This document shows positions 49,401 to 57,599 of a stretch of 64,000 bases of DNA, one piece after another. The DNA comes from Dermatobacter hominis. GTDB taxonomy: Bacteria; Actinomycetota; Acidimicrobiia; Acidimicrobiales; Microtrichaceae. The stretch is taken from the NCBI RefSeq assembly GCF_020715685.1, contig NZ_CP085840.1, positions 2,666,001 through 2,730,000 on the forward strand, in the 5' to 3' direction. Position 1 is the first letter of the stretch; each line of letters opens with the position of its first letter. Made by a program: the position numbers and the translations under genes. The notes under the pieces are model-generated. The model worked only from the letters and a program-made list of their open reading frames with translations, had not been told where the DNA came from and made no database searches.

Positions 49401-49440
49401 CGCGCGCACCAACGCGCGCTCGCGCCCACCATCGCGCGCT
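49401..49440. repeat. 20-bp tandem duplication upstream of the RHH gene
   Basis: Two 20-bp units (49401-49420, 49421-49440) differ at two positions and end CGCGCGCT. They lie 31-70 bp upstream of the -10 box, where an RHH repressor or activator could bind as tandem dimers. Confidence 0.75.
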
Positions 49441-49448
49441 ACACCCGT

Positions 49449-49499
49449 CGTTTCGGCGTCGATTTCCGTCGCAGAGCGACGGAAATCGACGCCAGAACG
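49449..49499. repeat. Hairpin element copy 3 (18-bp perfect core stem)
   Basis: A perfect 18-bp stem (49455-49472 with 49476-49493) and AGA loop, then two mismatches and four more outer pairs. The core TTTCCGTCG/CGACGGAAA matches copies 1 and 2 at 3167 and 4182. It lies between the RarA-like gene stop and the RHH promoter. Confidence 0.85.
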
Positions 49500-49530
49500 G
49501 GAGGCGGACGGCGGGGCCGGACGGCGGAGG

Positions 49531-50124
49531 TCAGCCGTCGCTGGGGTCGAGGTCGTGGTAGAGGTCGCGGAGGCGGTCCTGGTGCGAGCGGTCGCGGTCG
49601 GCGACCTCGGGCTCGAGCACGTTGGCGTCGACGAACCAGTCCTCCATCGTCCGCCCCGCCTCCTGGCCGGCACGGGTGTGGACGTCGATCGCCTCCGGCG
49701 GGATCTCGGGCGCCCGGTCGGTGTGGAGCAGCACCTGCATGAGCTCCCCGAGCGTGGGGTCCTTCGGCGCGCCGGCGAGGTGGCCGGCCGCGTGGGCCGC
49801 GAACACCATCCGGTCGTAGGACCCCGGCTCGGTGTCGTCGGCCGCCTCGTGGCAGGCCCGCACGACCGCGATCGCCGTCGGGTCGCCCAGGCCGACGTCC
49901 TCGGCCGCGAGCACCTGCAGCCGTCGCCACATCTCGGCCTCGTGCTCGGCGTCGGTGCGGCACAGCTCGATCGCCGCCGCCACCGCCTCGTCGACGCGAC
50001 CGCGCCGCACGTGCTTGTGCAGCGCCGAGCGCACCTGGTCCGACGGCAGCCCGTGGACCGTGGTGCGCGCGGCGAACGGGTCGCCGCTCCAGTGCGGGAC
50101 CGGGCGGTCCCACCCCTCGGTCAC
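49531..50124 (-). CDS. Stand-alone RarA/MgsA C-terminal-like domain protein
   Basis: A 197-residue protein resembling the C-terminal helical part of the AAA+ recombination factor RarA/MgsA (QVRSALHKHVRRGRVDEAVAAAIEL, EMWRRLQVLAAEDVGLGDPTAI, FAAHAAGHLAGAPKD). The ATPase domain is absent and the gene starts cleanly at a GTG overlapping the P450 stop (GTGA), so this is a domain-sized protein, not a visible truncation. Function unknown; the link with a P450 is unusual. Confidence 0.72.
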   Translation of the reverse strand: MTEGWDRPVPHWSGDPFAARTTVHGLPSDQVRSALHKHVRRGRVDEAVAAAIELCRTDAEHEAEMWRRLQVLAAEDVGLGDPTAIAVVRACHEAADDTEPGSYDRMVFAAHAAGHLAGAPKDPTLGELMQVLLHTDRAPEIPPEAIDVHTRAGQEAGRTMEDWFVDANVLEPEVADRDRSHQDRLRDLYHDLDPSDG

Positions 50125-51314
50125 GACACCGGTCCGAGCGGCAGCGAGCGGACGATGCCCGACACGTTCAGGTCCATGTCGACGCCGTCGCGCACCTCGG
50201 CCGCCGGCCAGCGCGCCACCAGCGCCCCGACCATCTCGGTCACCTCCATGCGCCCGAGGGCGGCGCCCAGGCAGTAGTGGCGCCCGGCTCCGAACGCGAG
50301 CTGCGATGCCGGCGAGGCCCGGTGGAGGTCGAAGGTGTGCGGGTCGTCGTAGACCGCGGGGTCCCGGTGCGCGGCGGCGATGCGGATCGTGACGAACTCC
50401 CCCGGCTCGACCGCCACGTCGCCCACGGTCGTCGGCGCGACCGCGGCCTTGATCGTGTGGCGGATCGCCGGCTGGTACCGGCCGCACTCCTCGACCGCGG
50501 CGCCGAGCAGCGCCGGGTCGTCGTGCACGGCGGCCCACGCGTCGGGGTGCTCGGCGAGCGTGAGCAGCGCGAGCGCCGTGGTGTTGGCCGTGTTGTCGAC
50601 CGAGGCGCTGAGCAGCTCCTCGAGCAGGTGGGCGGCGTCACCGCGCTCGATGCCGCCGGACCGCTCCGCCTCGAGCAGCGCGGTGGCCAGGTCGTCGGCC
50701 GGCCGCGCCCGGCGCACGGCGAGCAGCTCGTCGGCGAAGGCCGCCACCTCCTCCTTCACCACCCGGACCGGCTCGACCATCTCGTCGGTGGCGGTGAACA
50801 CCGACAGCAGCACCTTGGACATGCGGATCAGCTCGTCGGCGTCCTCGTCCGACGCGCCGACCATCCAGCAGAACAACCGCGCCGGCACCACGTCGGCGAG
50901 CCCCGCCATCACGTCGAGCTCGCCGGGATCGGCCGCGTCGGGCGCGCCCGCCAGCAGGTCGTCGACGAGGTCGCGGGTCCGGTCGCGGAGCATGCCGATG
51001 CGCCGGACGCTGAACCACGGGCTGACGGCCCGGCGCAGCCGCCGGTGGGCCTCGCCCTCGGCGTCGGTCAGCGAGTGGTCGGGGGCCGCCCACAGGGGCT
51101 CGATGCCGCGGTCGACCAGCAGGTGGTCGATGCCCGGCACCAGCGCCACGTCGTGGAACGCGGCCTCGCTCGTCGCGTAGTCGATCGTCGACCAGCCGAT
51201 CCGGTCCCGGACGACCGGGCCGGTCGCCCGCAGCGCGTCGAAGAGGGGGTGCGGGTCGCGGACGAACTCCGGCGCGAGCGGGTCGAGGACGTCGGTCGAC
51301 GAGGCGGGTGGCAT
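50121..51314 (-). CDS. Cytochrome P450
   Basis: A 397-residue soluble bacterial P450. The heme loop is FGAGRHYCLGAALGRME (Cys348), the ExxR motif EECGR (Glu276, Arg279), and the I-helix segment LLSASVDNTANTT. It should hydroxylate a small or lipid substrate using ferredoxin electrons; no ferredoxin gene is beside it. A GATGAT hexamer 8 nt before the ATG may be its promoter. It is coupled to the RarA-like gene downstream. Confidence 0.95.
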   Translation of the reverse strand: MPPASSTDVLDPLAPEFVRDPHPLFDALRATGPVVRDRIGWSTIDYATSEAAFHDVALVPGIDHLLVDRGIEPLWAAPDHSLTDAEGEAHRRLRRAVSPWFSVRRIGMLRDRTRDLVDDLLAGAPDAADPGELDVMAGLADVVPARLFCWMVGASDEDADELIRMSKVLLSVFTATDEMVEPVRVVKEEVAAFADELLAVRRARPADDLATALLEAERSGGIERGDAAHLLEELLSASVDNTANTTALALLTLAEHPDAWAAVHDDPALLGAAVEECGRYQPAIRHTIKAAVAPTTVGDVAVEPGEFVTIRIAAAHRDPAVYDDPHTFDLHRASPASQLAFGAGRHYCLGAALGRMEVTEMVGALVARWPAAEVRDGVDMDLNVSGIVRSLPLGPVS

Positions 51315-51409
51315 CGCCGACGATCATCGCCACCGCGCCCGGTTCGGCGGAAGGGCTCCACCGTTACGATCCCGTGAACCCGGCGGCCGTCCCGGCACCG
51401 GGGCGGGCC

Positions 51410-51415
51410 TAGCGT
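51410..51415 (+). promoter_or_regulatory. -10 box TAGCGT, leaderless YbjQ-like gene
   Basis: TAGCGT with 7 nt to the ATG at 51423. Confidence 0.55.
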
Positions 51416-51422
51416 CGGCGCC

Positions 51423-51956
51423 ATGTTGATCACCACAGGCTTCGACCTCCCCGGCTACGAGATCACCAGCGTCCAGGGCGAGATCTTCGGCCTCACCGTC
51501 CGGGCCAGGAACATCGGCGCCGGCTGCATCGCCGGGCTGCGGTCGATCGGCGGCGGCGAGATCCCCGAGTTCACCAAGCTCCTCGCCCAGAGCCGCAGCG
51601 AGGCGATGGCCCGCATGGTCGAGGAGGCCCGCCAGCTCGGCAGCACCGCGATCATCGGCATGCGGTTCGACTCCGGCGCGATCGGCCAGTGGAGCGAGAT
51701 CTGCGCCTACGGCACGGGCGTCACCGTCGAGCCGGTCACCGACTACGCCCGCCGGCAGTTCGAGTTCGTGATGACGACCGGATCCCTGCCCCAGCAGAGC
51801 GGCTACTCGACCCGCGTCAGCGAGTGGAACTCGGGCGGCGCGCCCGGCGCCGTGCCAGGGCCCGGCGCCGTGCCGGGGGCCGGTGGCGGGTCGGAGCCGA
51901 TCCAGGGACCGCCGACCGGGCCGCCCACGAGCCCGCCGACCGGGCCGCCGGCCTGA
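51423..51956 (+). CDS. YbjQ/DUF74 family protein with Pro-rich tail
   Basis: Residues 1-108 are a complete YbjQ domain (PGYEITSVQGEIFGLTVRAR, SRSEAMARMVEEARQLGSTAIIGMRFD, ICAYGTGVTVEP), a pentamer-forming fold of unsettled role sometimes called heavy-metal binding. The last 65 residues, rich in Gly and Pro with repeated GPPTGPPTSPPTGPP and GAVPGPGAVPG, form a disordered extension. Convergent with the dioxygenase gene. Confidence 0.9.
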   Translation: MLITTGFDLPGYEITSVQGEIFGLTVRARNIGAGCIAGLRSIGGGEIPEFTKLLAQSRSEAMARMVEEARQLGSTAIIGMRFDSGAIGQWSEICAYGTGVTVEPVTDYARRQFEFVMTTGSLPQQSGYSTRVSEWNSGGAPGAVPGPGAVPGAGGGSEPIQGPPTGPPTSPPTGPPA

Positions 51957-51984
51957 TCCGATCGATCGCGGCGACCCGCCCGAC

Positions 51985-52884
51985 TCACACCGGGACGGCC
52001 AGCGTGGCGGTGTAGCCCGACGTCGGGTCGCCCGTCATCGTCGCGACCTGGTGCACGCCGTCGTCGTCGCCGAAGACGTTGTCGTCCTCGAGCGAGACCC
52101 GCGAGAGGTTCGACGTGCTGGTCGGGTACAGCGACGACGCGGCGTAGGCCGTGCTCAGCATCGCCGTGGGGAACGCCAGCTGCGTCGTCTTCATCGCGTT
52201 GCGGGCGCTCGTGATCGATCCGACGTCCGGGTACACCTCGAAGTGGATGTGGGGCCACCGGCCGTCGTAGCAGCCCGGCACGACGGTCGTGAACGTGACC
52301 CGTCCGTCGGCGTCGGTCACCTGGACGCCACGGAGGGAGTTCTCGTCCCTCACGCCGTTCGAGTACATCGAGTAGCGACCCTGCGGGTCGGCGTGCCACA
52401 GGTAGACGGCAGCGCCCTGCAGCGGGTCGCAGCCGTTCGAGGTGTCGGACACGTCGAGGTGGACGGTCAGCGGGATGCCGTCGACGGTCGTCGTCGAGCT
52501 GCCGAAGCTGGAGCGGATGTCGGAGCGCACCACGCCATCCTGGGTGAGCACCTGCGCGCCGTTGGAGCCGTCGCCCGGGTACGGCCCCGCCGTCTCGTCG
52601 GGGATCTCGGAGCAGCTGGCGCCGTCCGCGGTGGTCGAGGTGCCGCCGGAGCCGCCCGAACCGACGGCCGCGGTCGTCGAGGTCGCGCCCGAACCGCCCG
52701 AACCTCCCGAGGCCGGCGCACCGGTGCCCGGCGAGCAGGCGGCGGCGACGGCCGCGAGGCCGGCCAGACCGGCGCCCCCGATCACGGCGAGGGCGCGACG
52801 GCGACCGGCGATGGCGCCCGTCTCGTCGTGGCCACCGCGCGGGCGGCGGTCGTCGGTGTGCGAGGTAAGGTCGTCCTGTTCCAT
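51985..52884 (-). CDS. Lipoprotein intradiol ring-cleavage dioxygenase-like protein
   Basis: A 299-residue protein. An N-terminal GRRRALAVIGGAGLAG leads to a lipobox VAAAC (Cys50), preceded by Arg-Arg, so a Tat-exported lipoprotein is possible. A Gly/Ser/Thr linker follows. The catalytic beta-sandwich holds ETAGPYPGDG, VYLWHADPQGRYSMYS and GRWPHIHFEVYP, the Tyr/His iron ligands of catechol/protocatechuate-type intradiol enzymes. Extracytoplasmic members of this family are common in actinobacteria; substrate unknown. Leaderless ATG behind GACGAT. Confidence 0.88.
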   Translation of the reverse strand: MEQDDLTSHTDDRRPRGGHDETGAIAGRRRALAVIGGAGLAGLAAVAAACSPGTGAPASGGSGGSGATSTTAAVGSGGSGGTSTTADGASCSEIPDETAGPYPGDGSNGAQVLTQDGVVRSDIRSSFGSSTTTVDGIPLTVHLDVSDTSNGCDPLQGAAVYLWHADPQGRYSMYSNGVRDENSLRGVQVTDADGRVTFTTVVPGCYDGRWPHIHFEVYPDVGSITSARNAMKTTQLAFPTAMLSTAYAASSLYPTSTSNLSRVSLEDDNVFGDDDGVHQVATMTGDPTSGYTATLAVPV

Positions 52885-52890
52885 GCGCCC

Positions 52891-52896
52891 ATCGTC
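52891..52896 (-). promoter_or_regulatory. -10 box GACGAT, leaderless dioxygenase gene
   Basis: GACGAT with 6 nt to the ATG. The rest of the 227-bp gap to 53111 shows only a TACGGT at 53023-53028, a possible promoter for the glycosylase gene. Confidence 0.4.
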
Positions 52897-53111
52897 GGGG
52901 GCGGGCCTGGGCGGGCCCTGGGGCGCACCGCAGAGCTCCCTGGGCGTCGCGCCGATCGGGCCCGCGCCCCGGTGGTCCTGGATCACCGGGTCGCCGGTCG
53001 GTCCGGTGTCGCACCGCCTCGCTACGGTGCCCGCACGTCGCCACCGCGACGCCGCTTCCCCCTCCACCCCGGCCGGCCCACGCCGCCGGGGCCACGAGCA
53101 GGGAGCGCACC

Positions 53112-53768
53112 GTGTTGGGAGCACCGATGGAGATGGGACTGGTCAAGGGCGACGACGGACGTCGCCGCTGCGGGTGGGGGGCGAGCACACCCGACTACGC
53201 GGCCTACCACGACGACGAGTGGGGGCGGCCGGTCACCGACGACGTCCGGCTGTACGAGAAGCTCTGCCTCGAGGGCTTCCAGTCCGGGCTCTCGTGGCTG
53301 ACGATCCTGCGCAAGCGAGAGAACTTCCGCGCCGCCTTCGACGGCTTCGACCCGGCGGTCGTCGCCGGCTACACCGAGGCCGACGTCGAGCGGCTGCTGG
53401 CCGACGCCGGCATCGTGCGGCACCGGGGCAAGATCACCGCGGCGATCGACAACGCGTCGGCGGTGCTCGCCACCCAGGAGCGGTACGGCTCGCTCGCCGC
53501 GCTCGTGTGGTCCTTCGAGCCCCGCCGGCGCGGGCGGCCCGTGCCCGCCGACCTCCGGGAGCTGCCGGCGCGGACCGACGAGTCGGTCGCGCTCTCCAAG
53601 GAGCTCAAGCGCATGGGCTTCCGCTTCGTCGGCCCGACGACCGCCTACGCGGCCATGCAGTCGGTGGGGCTGGTCAACGACCACCTCAAGGGCTGCCACG
53701 TCCGCACTGCGTGCGAGGCCGACCGCAAGGCCGCCGCCGTGCCCGAGCTGGTCAGCTCGTCGGGCTGA
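53112..53768 (+). CDS. tag: DNA-3-methyladenine glycosylase I
   Basis: A 218-residue base-excision enzyme that removes 3-methyladenine. Family segments are RCGWGASTPDYAAYHDDEWG, FEGFQSGLSWLTILRKRENF-like (here LEGFQSGLSWLTILRKRENF), DAGIVRHRGKITAAIDNA and FRFVGPTTAYAAMQSVGLVNDH then GCHVR. Zinc-binding Cys/His residues lie at both ends as usual. GTG with GGGAG 6 nt upstream; ATG 53127 is an equal alternative. Its last 17 bp overlap the convergent MFS gene. Confidence 0.94.
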   Translation: MLGAPMEMGLVKGDDGRRRCGWGASTPDYAAYHDDEWGRPVTDDVRLYEKLCLEGFQSGLSWLTILRKRENFRAAFDGFDPAVVAGYTEADVERLLADAGIVRHRGKITAAIDNASAVLATQERYGSLAALVWSFEPRRRGRPVPADLRELPARTDESVALSKELKRMGFRFVGPTTAYAAMQSVGLVNDHLKGCHVRTACEADRKAAAVPELVSSSG

Positions 53769-55017
53769 GCGAGTCGTCGATCGCGGCGTCCAGGGACCGG
53801 CCCCGATCGTCGCGGCCGACGACGGCCATGCCCCAGGCGCCGGCGGCGAGGCAGGCGACCGCGCCCAGCACCAGCGACCATCGGGCCCCGAACTCCTGCG
53901 CGACCCAGCCGACGATCGGACCGCCGATCGGCGTGCTGCCGAGGAAGAGCATCGCCTGCAGGGCGAGCACCCGGCCGCGCATCTCGGGCGCCGAGCGGAG
54001 CTGCACGATCGCGGTCGACATCGTGAGGAACGTGATCGAGCACACTCCGAGCAGGAGGCCGACCGGCAGCGCCACGCCCAGGTTGGGCACGATCGCGAGC
54101 AGGGCGAGCGAGACGCCGAACCCGAGCGACGCCGTGCCCACGTTCCACACGCTGACCTCGGTGCGGCGGGCGGCGACGAGCGCGCCCACCAAGGAGCCCA
54201 CGCTCACGACCGAGAACAGGATCGTGAAGATGGCGTCGGTGCCGTCGAGGTCGCGGGTGACGAACAGCGGCATCACGGTGTTGAAGTTGAACGCCAGCGT
54301 GCCGACCACGCCCATCATCACCAGCGGGACGAACAGCTCGGGCATGCGCCGCACGTAGCGGAAGCTCTCGCGGATCTGACCCTTCGTCCGGGCCGCGACC
54401 GGGCTGGGTCGGAGCTCGCGGGTCCGCATCATCCAGAACGACACGATCACGGCGATGTAGGAGATGCCGTCGAGGAGGAAGGCCCAGCCGTAGCCCGCCG
54501 TGGTGATCAGCAGACCGGCCAGCGCCGGACCGATCACGCGGGACGACGTCATCAGCGCGCTGTTGAGGCTCACGGCGTTGGGCACCAGGTCCTCGGGGAC
54601 CATCTCGACCACGAAGGCGCGGCGCGCCGGGTTGTCGAACGCCACCGTCAGGCCGCCGAAGAACGCGACCGCGTAGATCGTCCAGACCGGGCCGCCGGTG
54701 AAGGCGACGATCGCCAGCAGGAACGACTGCAGCATGGCCAGCGACTGCACGACGATCAGCAGCCGCCGCTTGTCGGACCGGTCCGCCACCAGGCCGGCCC
54801 ACGGGCCCAGCACCAGGATCGGACCGAACTGCGCGACGGCCAGCAGGCCGAGCGCCACGCCGGAGTCGGTCAGCGAGAGCACCAGGAGGGACTGGGCGAC
54901 CATCGTCATCCAGTTGCCGACCTGCGAGATGCCCTGGCCGACGAAGAACAGGCGGAAGTTCCGGACGCGGAGCGACGCGAACGTCTCCTGGCCGAAGTGG
55001 CGCAGGTGCTCGGTCAC
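53752..55017 (-). CDS. MFS transporter (EntS/MFS_3-like)
   Basis: A 421-residue major-facilitator protein with about 12 membrane segments. LRVRNFRLFFVGQGISQVGNWM at the N-terminus and the loop GLVADRSDKRRLL (motif A) are typical of the enterobactin-exporter-like MFS_3 group; the second half has LRSAPEMRGRVLALQAM. It probably expels a drug or siderophore-like compound. The GTG overlaps the stop of the MarR gene upstream (GTGA), forming a regulator-pump operon. Confidence 0.93.
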   Translation of the reverse strand: MTEHLRHFGQETFASLRVRNFRLFFVGQGISQVGNWMTMVAQSLLVLSLTDSGVALGLLAVAQFGPILVLGPWAGLVADRSDKRRLLIVVQSLAMLQSFLLAIVAFTGGPVWTIYAVAFFGGLTVAFDNPARRAFVVEMVPEDLVPNAVSLNSALMTSSRVIGPALAGLLITTAGYGWAFLLDGISYIAVIVSFWMMRTRELRPSPVAARTKGQIRESFRYVRRMPELFVPLVMMGVVGTLAFNFNTVMPLFVTRDLDGTDAIFTILFSVVSVGSLVGALVAARRTEVSVWNVGTASLGFGVSLALLAIVPNLGVALPVGLLLGVCSITFLTMSTAIVQLRSAPEMRGRVLALQAMLFLGSTPIGGPIVGWVAQEFGARWSLVLGAVACLAAGAWGMAVVGRDDRGRSLDAAIDDSLSPTS

Positions 55018-55469
55018 GGCAGCTCCACCAGTCGTTCCAGGGCGCCGATCGCGGCGGCGACGGCGTCGCGGTCCTCGGGCGACAGCTGCGACAGGTGCTC
55101 GCCCAGCCAGGCCACCTTCCGTGACCGGGCGGCGGCGAGCATGTCGGCGCCGCTGTCGGTGACGACGACGCGGACGATCCGGCCGTCGGTGGGATCGGTG
55201 CGGCGCTCGACGAGGCCGTCGGACTCGAGCTTGGCCACCACGCGGCTGATCGTCGGCGGGGCGACGCGCTCGACCTCGGCCAGCGCGCCCAGCGTCAGGG
55301 GGCCGTGGCGGTTGATCGAGGTCATGACCGAGTGCTGGCTGGGGGTGAGCCGTGCGTCGGAGAGCTGCCGGAGCCGTCGGGCCAGCCGCACGGTGGACAC
55401 CAGCAGGCCCTCGGCGACCAGCTCGGCCGGGGCCGCCGGGGTGACGGAGGTGGTGCGGGACGGGGACAT
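55014..55469 (-). CDS. MarR family regulator of the MFS pump
   Basis: A 151-residue winged-helix regulator: QLSDARLTPSQHSVMTSINR, PLTLGALAEVERVAPPTISRVVAKLESDG (helix-turn-helix region) and ERRTDPTDGRIVRVVVTDSG (wing). The ATG at 55469 is preferred over GTG 55475 because TAGACT ends 6 nt before it. The GCTAATTAGC palindrome directly upstream is its likely operator, so it probably represses itself and the MFS gene. Confidence 0.92.
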   Translation of the reverse strand: MSPSRTTSVTPAAPAELVAEGLLVSTVRLARRLRQLSDARLTPSQHSVMTSINRHGPLTLGALAEVERVAPPTISRVVAKLESDGLVERRTDPTDGRIVRVVVTDSGADMLAAARSRKVAWLGEHLSQLSPEDRDAVAAAIGALERLVELP

Positions 55470-55475
55470 GGGCAC

Positions 55476-55481
55476 AGTCTA
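55476..55481 (-). promoter_or_regulatory. -10 box TAGACT, leaderless marR-MFS operon
   Basis: TAGACT with 6 nt to the ATG at 55469. Confidence 0.55.
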
Positions 55482-55482
55482 T

Positions 55483-55503
55483 AGCGTTGCTAATTAGCGT
55501 TGC
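55483..55503. promoter_or_regulatory. Probable MarR operator with GCTAATTAGC palindrome
   Basis: A perfect 10-bp palindrome (55489-55498) inside two direct copies of AGCGTTGC (55483-55490 and 55496-55503). It lies 2-22 bp upstream of the TAGACT box and is strikingly A+T-rich for this DNA. Confidence 0.65.
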
Positions 55504-55605
55504 GAAGGATTTGTGGGACCGTCTCAGCATCGATGCCGTCGGCCTCCCTGTCCGCCAGCCCTGTCCGGCTGACCGGTCGTCAGAACGGCCGTCGCGGCGA
55601 TCCGG

Positions 55606-55611
55606 CAGACT
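55606..55611 (+). promoter_or_regulatory. -10 box CAGACT, leaderless DUF2804 gene
   Basis: CAGACT (NANNNT) with 6 nt to the ATG at 55618. Confidence 0.4.
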
Positions 55612-55617
55612 CGGGCG

Positions 55618-56661
55618 ATGGTCGCAACGGTCACGCTGACCCACGAGCGGGAGATCACCGAACCCGTCGAGCTGTGCCTGCCCGGCGGGCGACTGCTCGC
55701 CCCCGAGGCCCGTGGGTGGTCCCGCGTCCCGCTGCACGACTGCAACCTCGCCGGCGGGTGGGGCCGCACGAAGCGCTGGGACTACTGGGCGGTGCTCACG
55801 CCCACCCACGCACTGTCGGTCACCTACGCGGACGTGGACTACCTGGGCATCACCGACGTCTGGTGGGTGGACCTCCGCACCGGTCGGACCGGCGGCCGCA
55901 ACCGCAGCGTCCCCGGGGCCCCGGGCATCCGGCTGCCCGACCGGCCCGGCACCGAGCCGCTGCGGGCCGCGTCGCGGCACCAGGTGCTCGACCTGACCGA
56001 CGACGACGACGGCACGAGGCTGTCCGCCGCCTGGACCGAGGCCGACGGCACGCCGGCGCGGCTCGACGTGGTCGTGGCGCGACCGCCCGGGCACGAGTCG
56101 CTGAACGTGGTGATCCCCTGGAGCGACCGGACGTTCCAGTACACGTCCAAGCACCAGGCCCGACCGGCCCGCGGCGAGCTGGTCGTCGGCGACGAGCGGA
56201 TCGAGGTCGGCGGCGACGCCGAGGCGTGGGGCGTGCTCGACGTCGGACGGGGCCGCTGGCCCTACTCGACCCGCTGGAACTGGGGTGGGGGCGCCGGTGC
56301 GGCCACGACCGGCGAGGTCGTCGGCATCCAGATCGGCGGCCGGTGGACCGAGGGGACCGGCTCCACCGAGAACGGGATCATCGTCGACGGCCGGCTGCAC
56401 AAGCTCGGCGACGAGCTGGCCTGGTACTACGACTGGGACCGGCCCACAGCACCGTGGCGGGTGGTCGACCCGGGCGGCCGCATGGACCTCACGCTGACGC
56501 CCACCTACGACAAGCACACGAGGATCGAGGCGCTCGTCCTCGGCACCGAGGTCCACCAGGTGTTCGGCACCTGGTCGGGCACGGTGGTGGCCGACGACGG
56601 CACCGAGCTCGCCGTCGACGGGATCCTCGGCTTCGCCGAGGAGTCCCGCTCCCGCTGGTGA
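55618..56661 (+). CDS. DUF2804 domain protein
   Basis: A 347-residue beta-rich protein with the DUF2804 pattern: ARGWSRVPLHDCNLAGGWGRTKRWDYWAVLTP (sections near the N-terminus), YTSKHQARPARGEL, WGVLDVGRGRWPYSTRWNWG and VFGTWSGTVVADDG at the end. The family has no known biochemical role; its fold is suspected to bind or modify lipids. Monocistronic, with the SDR gene convergent 9 bp after its stop. Confidence 0.85.
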   Translation: MVATVTLTHEREITEPVELCLPGGRLLAPEARGWSRVPLHDCNLAGGWGRTKRWDYWAVLTPTHALSVTYADVDYLGITDVWWVDLRTGRTGGRNRSVPGAPGIRLPDRPGTEPLRAASRHQVLDLTDDDDGTRLSAAWTEADGTPARLDVVVARPPGHESLNVVIPWSDRTFQYTSKHQARPARGELVVGDERIEVGGDAEAWGVLDVGRGRWPYSTRWNWGGGAGAATTGEVVGIQIGGRWTEGTGSTENGIIVDGRLHKLGDELAWYYDWDRPTAPWRVVDPGGRMDLTLTPTYDKHTRIEALVLGTEVHQVFGTWSGTVVADDGTELAVDGILGFAEESRSRW

Positions 56662-56670
56662 GCGGGCGGC

Positions 56671-57582
56671 TCAGCGCTCGAACGGCGGGCGGCCCATCTG
56701 GTCGCGGATCGTGACGACCTCGGGGTTCGTCATCGACCGGCGCTGCCAGTTCGCGCCGTCGACCACCAGCGTGTGGCCCGAGATGAACCGGCCGTAGGGC
56801 GACGCGAGGAAGGTCGCGGCCCAACCGAGCTCCTGGCGCTCGCCGACCCGCAGGGCCGGCTGGCACACGTCCTTGTCGTGGGTGCGGTCGAGGTTGCCGC
56901 GGATGTCGTCGGTCATGTCCTCGTGCGGGAAGAGGCCCGGCACCAGGCAGTTGACCTGGATCCCGTACGGACCCCACTCGACGGCGAGCGACTCGGTGAG
57001 GTTCTTCACGCCGGCCTTCGCCGCGGCGGAGTGCACGAAGCCCGGACCGCCGGTCCACGCGTAGCTCGCGCCCACGCTGATGATCGACCCGGGCGTGCCG
57101 GCCTCGAGGTGCCGCCGGCCGAACTCGCGGCAGCACAGGAAGGTGCCGGTCAGCGTGATGTCGACCACGGTCCGCCAGGCGTTCGGCGACATGTCCTCGG
57201 CGGGGACCGGGAAGTTGGCCGCGGCGTTGTTGACGAGGACCTGCGGCAGGCCGAAGCGCTCCTCGGCCGCGTCGAAGGCCGCGGCGATCGAGTCCGCGTC
57301 GCGGATGTCGCACTCGACGGTCAGCACGCGGGCGCCGATCGCCTCGATCGCGGCCTGCCCGGCTGCGAGGTGCTCGGGCTTGCGGCTGGCGATCACCACG
57401 TCGGCCCCGAGTCGGGCGAACTCGGCGGCGATCCCCTTGCCGAGACCGGTCCCGGCGCCGGTCACGAACGCGCACACCCCGTCGAACGTCCCGGGCTTCA
57501 GCGCGGTGTCGCCGACCGCGGGCGGGTGCGGCAGCCCGATCCGCCCGTCGCCGGCACCGTCCACGTCGCGTCCTCCTGCCAT
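56671..57582 (-). CDS. Short-chain dehydrogenase, 2,4-dienoyl-CoA reductase-like
   Basis: A 303-residue NAD(P)-dependent SDR. Cofactor motif TGAGTGLGKGIA, then VLVNNAAANF, and SVGASYAWTGGPGFVHSAAAKAGVKNL read in parts, followed by ESLAVEWGPYGIQVNCLVPG. The Tyr of YxxxK is His here (VHSAAAK), as in 2,4-dienoyl-CoA reductases, which points to removal of double bonds at even positions in fatty acyl-CoA. GAGGGGAGC precedes the ATG. The gene follows the enoyl-CoA hydratase by 17 bp and is probably cotranscribed. Confidence 0.88.
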   Translation of the reverse strand: MAGGRDVDGAGDGRIGLPHPPAVGDTALKPGTFDGVCAFVTGAGTGLGKGIAAEFARLGADVVIASRKPEHLAAGQAAIEAIGARVLTVECDIRDADSIAAAFDAAEERFGLPQVLVNNAAANFPVPAEDMSPNAWRTVVDITLTGTFLCCREFGRRHLEAGTPGSIISVGASYAWTGGPGFVHSAAAKAGVKNLTESLAVEWGPYGIQVNCLVPGLFPHEDMTDDIRGNLDRTHDKDVCQPALRVGERQELGWAATFLASPYGRFISGHTLVVDGANWQRRSMTNPEVVTIRDQMGRPPFER

Positions 57583-57599
57583 GTCTGCTCCCCTCGGTC

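Noticed and set aside
57014-57030. SDR with a broken YxxxK motif as a pseudo-enzyme
   Set aside because: The His-for-Tyr pattern (VHSAAAK) with the following AVEWGPYGIQVN is the normal form in 2,4-dienoyl-CoA reductases.
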